NCBI GenBank assembly: GCA_946886855.1
Contig: CAMPJJ010000159.1
Coordinates: 1 to 9,405, forward strand
Origin: an uncultured Roseateles sp.
Lineage (GTDB): Bacteria; Pseudomonadota; Gammaproteobacteria; Burkholderiales; Burkholderiaceae
Direction of reading: 5' to 3'
Length of the DNA stretch: 9,405 nt
Positions 5,203 to 9,405 of the stretch are shown here, in pieces. The notes beneath the pieces were generated by a model. The model searched no databases. It saw only the letters and a program-made list of their open reading frames with translations, and had not been told where the DNA came from. A program made the position numbers and the translations under genes. Position 1 is the first letter of the stretch; the number at the start of each line of letters is the position of its first letter.

Positions 5203-5982
5203 ATGGGAGAGAATTTTTCCAACGAATCCTGCCGGATGCTGGCCTTGAGCGACCTGAAGCTATCCCCGAGCCCCCCCGACGCCGCGGACACCGATTTCCG
5301 GATGGACGCGCCCGGCGAGATCATGAACTGGCTGCGCGAGCTGTTGCAGTCGCAGGCGCGCATCCAGCTCTCGACGCCGGACGGCGAAGCCATCCACACC
5401 GTGCTGCGGGCGCTGGACACGCCGCAGGGGATGCTGACGATGGAGGCGCCGCAGGTCGGCGACACGCTCGCGCCGGTGCTGGCCAGCGACGAACTGGTGG
5501 CAACGGCCTTCCTGGACAAGATCAAGCTGCAGTTCGACGTGACCGGGCTGGTGGCCATCCGCGGCGACGGTGCGGAAGTGCTGCGCTCCCCGGTCCCGCT
5601 GCGCCTGTACCGCTTCCAGCGACGCCAGGCCTACCGGGTCGCGTCGGCGGGACAGCTCTACCCGGCGCTGAAACTGTCCGATCCGGCCCTCCCGCGTCTG
5701 CGCGTCATGAACGTGAGCGCCGGCGGCGTCGCGCTGCAATGGCCGGCGAACGTCGTGCCGGTTCCTCAGGCGGGCGAAGAGATCAGCGGTACGCTGGAAC
5801 TCGAGCGCGAGGTCAGTTTCTCCACGCTGCTCAAGATCCAGCACATGTCGGAAAGCGAACAGGAGGCGCCGCACCACGCCGGCTGCGCCTTCGTTTCCCT
5901 GGCGCCGACGGCTGCCCGTGCCTTGCAGATCTTCATCGACCAGGCGCAGAAGCGGGAGCGGCTGATGCGCCGGAACCTCTGA
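5203..5982 (+). CDS. ycgR: YcgR-type PilZ c-di-GMP receptor (flagellar brake protein)
   Basis: This is a two-domain protein of up to 259 residues: an N-terminal YcgR/PilZN-like domain (about 35-130) and a C-terminal PilZ domain (about 135-250). The c-di-GMP-binding signature is intact, with Arg140-Arg141-QAY-Arg145 (RxxxR) at the domain junction and Asn170-VSAGG (the D/N-x-S-x-x-G motif). In the YcgR family, ligand-bound protein contacts the rotor/stator and slows or biases the motor. Its place between chaperone and basal-body genes supports a motility role here, by inference. The start is uncertain. ATG 5203 lacks a good ribosome binding site and would lie upstream of the transcript start predicted from the sigma-54 site. 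ATG 5236 (residue 12) is the main alternative, though it too lacks a clear site, and 5302 is possible. All leave both domains intact. Confidence 0.88.
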   Translation: MGENFSNESCRMLALSDLKLSPSPPDAADTDFRMDAPGEIMNWLRELLQSQARIQLSTPDGEAIHTVLRALDTPQGMLTMEAPQVGDTLAPVLASDELVATAFLDKIKLQFDVTGLVAIRGDGAEVLRSPVPLRLYRFQRRQAYRVASAGQLYPALKLSDPALPRLRVMNVSAGGVALQWPANVVPVPQAGEEISGTLELEREVSFSTLLKIQHMSESEQEAPHHAGCAFVSLAPTAARALQIFIDQAQKRERLMRRNL

Positions 5983-6003
5983 ATCATCGGTCTCGGAATG
6001 AAC

Positions 6004-6029
6004 AAAGCCGCCCGTGAGGCGGCTTTTTT
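6004..6029 (+). terminator. Terminator between the PilZ gene and fliE
   Basis: AAAGCCGCC (6004-6012) pairs with GGCGGCTTT (6018-6026) around CGTGA, with a TTTTTT run (6024-6029). It serves the + strand gene well. On the minus strand the hairpin is followed by TTTGTT, so it may also end the convergent fliE transcript. Confidence 0.88.
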
Positions 6030-6065
6030 CGTTCGCGAAGCGGATAGCGGAAGCGCGTTCCGGGC

Positions 6066-6419
6066 TCAGACCTGCATGTTCATGATTTCCGAATAGGCAG
6101 ACACCAGCCGATTGCGCACCTGCAACGTCGCCTGGAAGCCGATCTGCGCTTTCTGCATGGCGACCATGGTCTCTTCGAGGCTGACGGTGGGGTTGTCCAG
6201 CTGGACCTCCCGCTGCAGCCGCGAGGCCTCGTTCTGCTGCGTGCTCACGGACTTCAACGCCGAACTCATCGCCTCCGCGAAGCTCGTGCCGCCCGACGCG
6301 GCCTTGGCCACCGGCTGCCCCTGGGGGGTCAGGCCGGCGCGTGCCACCGCGTTGGCGAAGTCGAAGGGTTTGAGTTTCAGGTCCACGGAACGCATCGTAC
6401 GGATCCACGCGTCTTCCAT
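6066..6419 (-). CDS. fliE: Flagellar hook-basal body protein FliE
   Basis: FliE joins the MS-ring to the proximal rod and is among the first substrates exported by the flagellar apparatus. The 117-residue product ends with the diagnostic FliE segment (QIGFQATLQVRNRLVSAYSE, residues 92-111, then IMNMQV), and the SFAEAMSSAL stretch around 46-55 is also typical. I chose the ATG at 6419 because a sigma-28-like promoter ends 20 bases before it and a GGAG lies directly upstream, though with a short 2-base spacing. The in-frame ATG at 6395 would give 109 residues, which also suits the family. The gene is divergent from fliF, as in Escherichia coli and Salmonella, and convergent with the PilZ gene. 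Confidence 0.94.
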   Translation of the reverse strand: MEDAWIRTMRSVDLKLKPFDFANAVARAGLTPQGQPVAKAASGGTSFAEAMSSALKSVSTQQNEASRLQREVQLDNPTVSLEETMVAMQKAQIGFQATLQVRNRLVSAYSEIMNMQV

Positions 6420-6439
6420 AGCTCCGAACTGGGGGGGCT

Positions 6440-6466
6440 TCTTCGGCCTGTTCCCACCATTCTTGA
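6440..6466 (-). promoter_or_regulatory. Candidate sigma-28-like promoter of fliE
   Basis: Read on the minus strand, TCAAGAAT (6466-6459), an 11-base spacer and GCCGAAGA (6447-6440) follow the same pattern and spacing as the fliS promoter. The transcript would start near 6433 with a leader of about 14 nt. The match is weaker than those of the filament genes, and fliE is usually an earlier-class gene elsewhere, so this is a candidate. Confidence 0.45.
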
Positions 6467-6550
6467 GGGCGCCGATCGAAATAATCCAGTCCTGTGTCGA
6501 GGCGTCCGCCTGGGCACCCCGTTCGACACCAGCCGTACACCGACCGCCCC

Positions 6551-8284
6551 ATGGACAACGCCCTGAGCAGCCCCGCCGCCGGACTCCCCGAGGTGCAGCA
6601 GACCGCCAAACCGGCCGGCCTGCCCGCCCGCCTGGCGGCGATGCCCGCCAAGAGCAAGATGATGCTGGGCGGCGGCGTGGCCGCGCTGCTGGCGGTGATC
6701 GTGGCAATGTCGATGATGACGGTCAAGCCCGACTACCGGCCGCTGTTCTCCGGCCTGTCCGACAAGGACGGGGGCGCCGTCATCGCGCAGCTGTCGCAGA
6801 TGAACGTGCCCTACCGCAACGATCCCGGCGGCGTCATCATGGTGCCCGCCAACCAGGTCTACGACCTGCGCATGAAGCTGGCGTCCGCCGGCCTGCCCAA
6901 GGGCGGCGTGGTCGGCTTCGAGCTGATGGACAAGCAGTCCATCGGCCAGACCGCCTTCAACGAACGGCTGAACTTCCAGCGCGCGCTGGAAGGCGAACTC
7001 ACCCGCACCATCACCGCCATGGCCGACGTCGCCGACGCGCGCGTCCACCTGGCCATGCCGCAGCAGAACGGCTTCTTCCGCGAGCAGCAGAAGCCCAGCG
7101 CCTCCGTCATGCTGACGCTGCGGGGCGGCCGCACCCTGGACCGCGCGCAGATCGCCGGCATCGTGCATCTGGTGTCCTCGTCGGTGCCGGAACTGAACCC
7201 CAAGGCCGTCAGCGTGCTCGACAGCACCGGCGCCCTGCTCTCCCAGAATCCGGACGGCAACGCCATCGGCCTGGACAGCCAGCAGCTGCAGTACAAGCAG
7301 CAGATCGAAGCCAACCTGAACAAGCGGGTGGCCGAGCTGCTGGAGCCGGTCGTCGGGCGCGACAACCTGCGTTCGACGGTGACTGCCGACGTCGACTTCA
7401 GCCAGGTCGAATCCACCGCCGAGGAATTCAAGCCCAACCAGGGCCCGAACACGCAGAGCAGCGTGCGCCGCCTGACCTCCGAGGAGCAATCCGGCGGCAC
7501 CGCCGGCGTGCCCACCGGCGTGCCCGGCGCGACCACCAACCAGGTTCCGCCGCAGGCCGCCGCGCCGATCAACGGCCAGGCCCAGCAGTTGCAGCCGGCC
7601 GGCCAGTCCGGCGGCACGCAGAACCTGCGCCGCAACAACGACACGCAGTTCGAGCTCGACCGCACCGTGCGCGTCACGCGCAACGCGATCGGCCAGATCC
7701 GCCGCCTGAACGCCGCCGTCGTGGTCAACCAGAAAACCGTCACCGACAAGAACGGCAAGACCTCCAGCCAGCCGCTGTCCGACGCCGAGATCCAGAAGCT
7801 GGACTCGCTGGTCAAGGAAGCGCTGGGCTTCTCGCAGGAGCGCGGCGATTCGATCAAGGTCATCAGCACCCCGTTCGTGTCCGACAAGATCGACAACGCC
7901 GACGTGCCGCTGTGGCAGCAACCCTGGCTCCGCGACGTCGCCCGCGACTTCGCCGTGCCCGCCGCCCTGGTGCTGGTCGCGCTGATCGCCGTGTTCGGGC
8001 TGGTTCGCCCTGCTCTCAAGGCGGCTTTCCCGCCGCCCGCCGAACAGAAGGACGACACTGCCGGCAACAACGCGCTGAGCGTGGTGGAGGATGAGCAGCT
8101 GGCGCTGGGCGGTCCGCGCGGACCGGGCGGCCTGCCGGCCCTCGAGGCGCCGATCTCCAACGACAAGCTCGAACGCGCCCGCCTGCTGGCCAAGGAGAAC
8201 CCGATCGCCGTGGCCAACATCATGCGCGCCTGGGTCAACGGCGAGGAGCTGGAAACGGCCTCCCCCGCCGGCGGCCGCCGCTGA
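6551..8284 (+). CDS. fliF: Flagellar MS-ring protein FliF
   Basis: FliF forms the membrane-embedded MS-ring on which the rotor, export gate and rod are built. The 577-residue product has a first membrane helix (about 37-56), a periplasmic YscJ/FliF ring-building region (about 57-230), a FliF_C region (about 268-440) interrupted by a Gly/Pro/Gln-rich loop (about 313-357), a second membrane helix (about 466-488), and a cytoplasmic tail. The last segment (about 537-567, NDKLERARLLAKENPIAVAN) is the FliG-binding motif. I chose ATG 6551 because it gives a normal family length. An in-frame GTG at 6494 would add an unlikely Arg/Pro-rich leader. No good Shine-Dalgarno sequence is visible. It is followed after 58 bases by fliG, in the usual fliFGHIJ order. 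Confidence 0.97.
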   Translation: MDNALSSPAAGLPEVQQTAKPAGLPARLAAMPAKSKMMLGGGVAALLAVIVAMSMMTVKPDYRPLFSGLSDKDGGAVIAQLSQMNVPYRNDPGGVIMVPANQVYDLRMKLASAGLPKGGVVGFELMDKQSIGQTAFNERLNFQRALEGELTRTITAMADVADARVHLAMPQQNGFFREQQKPSASVMLTLRGGRTLDRAQIAGIVHLVSSSVPELNPKAVSVLDSTGALLSQNPDGNAIGLDSQQLQYKQQIEANLNKRVAELLEPVVGRDNLRSTVTADVDFSQVESTAEEFKPNQGPNTQSSVRRLTSEEQSGGTAGVPTGVPGATTNQVPPQAAAPINGQAQQLQPAGQSGGTQNLRRNNDTQFELDRTVRVTRNAIGQIRRLNAAVVVNQKTVTDKNGKTSSQPLSDAEIQKLDSLVKEALGFSQERGDSIKVISTPFVSDKIDNADVPLWQQPWLRDVARDFAVPAALVLVALIAVFGLVRPALKAAFPPPAEQKDDTAGNNALSVVEDEQLALGGPRGPGGLPALEAPISNDKLERARLLAKENPIAVANIMRAWVNGEELETASPAGGRR

Positions 8285-8342
8285 TGCCCGACGCCGCACC
8301 GCAGACAAGCACGCCCACCCGGACCGATAGCGAGACACCACC

Positions 8343-9338
8343 ATGGACGACAAAGGCGTAGAAGACGCAGCCATCCTGCTGATGTCGCTGGGCGAGGAAG
8401 AAGCCTCCGAAGTCTTCAAGCACCTCGCGCCCAAGGAAGTGCAGAAGCTCGGGGAGACCATCGCCAAGATGAAGGTCGTGCCGCGCGAGCGCGTCGAGCG
8501 CGTGCTCGACAAGTTCGACCTGGTCGCCGAGACGCAGAGCACCCTGGTCAGCGACACCGACGAGTACGTCCGCTCGGTGCTGCGCAAGGCGCTGGGCGAA
8601 GACAAGGCCAACCTGCTGCTGGACCGGATCCTGCAGGGCTCGGACGTCTCCTCGATCGAATCGCTGAAGTGGATGGACCCGGGCTCGGTCGCGGAACTGC
8701 TGCGCAACGAACACCCGCAGATCGTCGCCGCCATCCTGTCCCACCTGGACTTCGACCAGAGCAGCTCGGTGCTGCGCGTCTTCACCGAGCGCCAGCGCAA
8801 TGAGGTGCTGATCCGCATCGCCACGCTGGACGGCATCCAGCCGATGGCGCTGAAGGACCTCAACGAGGTCATGGGCCAGATCCTGGCCGGCGGCGAGCGC
8901 ATGAAGAAGTCCAACCTGGGCGGCGTCAAGACCGCGGCCGAGATCATCAACATGATGGGCACCAGCGTCGAGGCCTCGGTGCTGGACTACATCCGCGAGG
9001 CCGACTCCGATCTGGCGCAGAAGATCATGGACAACATGTTCACCTTCGACGACGTGGACAAGATCGACGACCGCGGCATCCAGGCCATCCTCAAGGAAGT
9101 GCAGTCCGAATCGCTCATCGTCGCGCTCAAGGGCGCCGGCCCGGAGCTGCGCGAGAAGATCTTCCGCAACATGTCCTCCCGCGCCGCCGAGACGCTGCGC
9201 GAAGACCTGGATTCGCGCGGTCCGGTCCGCCTGTCCGAGGTCGAGGCCGAGCAGAAGGAAATCCTCAAGGTCGTCCGCCGCCTCGTCGACGAGGGCCAGA
9301 TCGTGCTCGCCGGCGGCGGCGACGACCAGTTCCTGTAA
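8343..9338 (+). CDS. fliG: Flagellar motor switch protein FliG
   Basis: FliG is the rotor protein that couples stator ion flow to torque and, with FliM and FliN, switches rotation direction. The 331-residue product contains the N-terminal FliF-binding domain (about 1-95), the middle domain with the EHPQ motif (123-126), a Gly-Gly hinge (193-194), and the C-terminal torque domain. Charged residues that act in torque generation in E. coli appear aligned as Lys263, Arg280, Glu287, Asp288 and Arg296; only the first of the acidic pair differs, conservatively (Asp to Glu). The ATG at 8343 gives a family-typical N-terminus, though its ribosome binding site is weak (GCGAGA). It is transcribed with fliF. 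Confidence 0.97.
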   Translation: MDDKGVEDAAILLMSLGEEEASEVFKHLAPKEVQKLGETIAKMKVVPRERVERVLDKFDLVAETQSTLVSDTDEYVRSVLRKALGEDKANLLLDRILQGSDVSSIESLKWMDPGSVAELLRNEHPQIVAAILSHLDFDQSSSVLRVFTERQRNEVLIRIATLDGIQPMALKDLNEVMGQILAGGERMKKSNLGGVKTAAEIINMMGTSVEASVLDYIREADSDLAQKIMDNMFTFDDVDKIDDRGIQAILKEVQSESLIVALKGAGPELREKIFRNMSSRAAETLREDLDSRGPVRLSEVEAEQKEILKVVRRLVDEGQIVLAGGGDDQFL

Positions 9339-9377
9339 TACGCTGGTCGACCTTTCCGCCGACGGACACCCGCCACG

Positions 9378-9405
9378 ATGGTCACCCGCCCTCCCCGCCA
9401 AGTTC
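9378..9405 (+). CDS. Possible start of fliH, cut by the window edge
   Basis: An ATG 39 bases after the fliG stop opens a frame (MVTRPPRQV) that runs off the end. In flagellar operons of this type fliG is normally followed by fliH, which encodes the regulator of the export ATPase FliI. Nine residues are too few to recognise the family, and the ribosome binding site is weak, so the identity rests on gene order alone. Confidence 0.35.

Noticed and set aside
6471..6485. GCCGATCG and the AT-rich GAAATAAT as sigma-28, sigma-70 or FlhDC elements for fliF
   Set aside because: No -35 partner at the right distance for either sigma factor, and only one weak resemblance to an FlhDC half-site; not enough to call.
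6511..6526. TGGGCACC-CCGT-TCGA as a sigma-54 promoter for fliF
   Set aside because: Four of twelve consensus positions fail and the invariant GC of the -12 element is missing.
6066..6551. fliE lies on the opposite strand from fliF, which might suggest an inversion
   Set aside because: The same divergent fliE/fliFGHIJ arrangement is known in Escherichia coli and Salmonella, so it is ordinary.
6377..8962. Very long (861 codon) minus-strand open frame across fliF and fliG
   Set aside because: It is antisense to two well-recognised genes, and its Gly/Arg/Ala/His-rich sequence is a by-product of GC-rich third positions.
1..9405. CRISPR arrays, insertion sequences, tRNA genes or attachment sites
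   Set aside because: I saw no regularly spaced repeats, transposase-like frames, tRNA-like folds or flanking repeats; the window is a continuous flagellar cluster.

Overview
This window is a flagellar gene cluster from a high-GC bacterium, most likely a betaproteobacterium of the order Burkholderiales (Roseateles/Mitsuaria/Rubrivivax/Leptothrix-like). The reasons are the very GC-rich third codon positions, the two short flagellins with MxQxINTN starts and QQVLSLL ends, the gene order, and FliA-type (sigma-28) promoter sequences. The genus is inferred, not proven.

Layout on the + strand, left to right: a gene-free leader (1-342) with a sigma-28 promoter; flagellin 1 (fliC, 343-1185) and a strong terminator; a 325-base gap; flagellin 2 (fliC paralogue, 1511-2380); a sigma-28 promoter and a large hairpin; the filament cap gene fliD (2545-4014) with a terminator; another sigma-28 promoter; the flagellin chaperone fliS (4227-4661) and the cap chaperone fliT (4704-5069); a YcgR-type PilZ c-di-GMP receptor (about 5203-5982) and a terminator. 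The basal-body adaptor fliE (6419-6066) follows on the minus strand, divergent from fliF (6551-8284) and fliG (8343-9338) on the + strand. The first codons of what is probably fliH lie at the right edge.

The genes form one coherent set. FliF, FliG and FliE build the MS-ring, the rotor and the ring-rod junction. The two flagellins form the filament, FliD caps it, FliS and FliT hold flagellin and cap subunits ready for export, and the PilZ protein would link motor behaviour to cyclic-di-GMP. The order fliC-fliD-fliS-fliT followed by divergent fliE/fliFGH resembles the enterobacterial and betaproteobacterial arrangement.

I found no wholly new system: every large gene belongs to a known flagellar family. 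The points worth a second look are regulatory. Four sigma-28-like sites line up, including one for fliE on the minus strand. The two flagellins appear to use different promoters, because flagellin 2 has no sigma-28 site but a candidate sigma-54 site. A near-consensus sigma-54 site overlaps the apparent start of the PilZ gene and calls that start into question. The leaders of flagellin 1, flagellin 2 and fliD carry strong or mutually exclusive hairpins and GGA motifs that could be post-transcriptional control elements.
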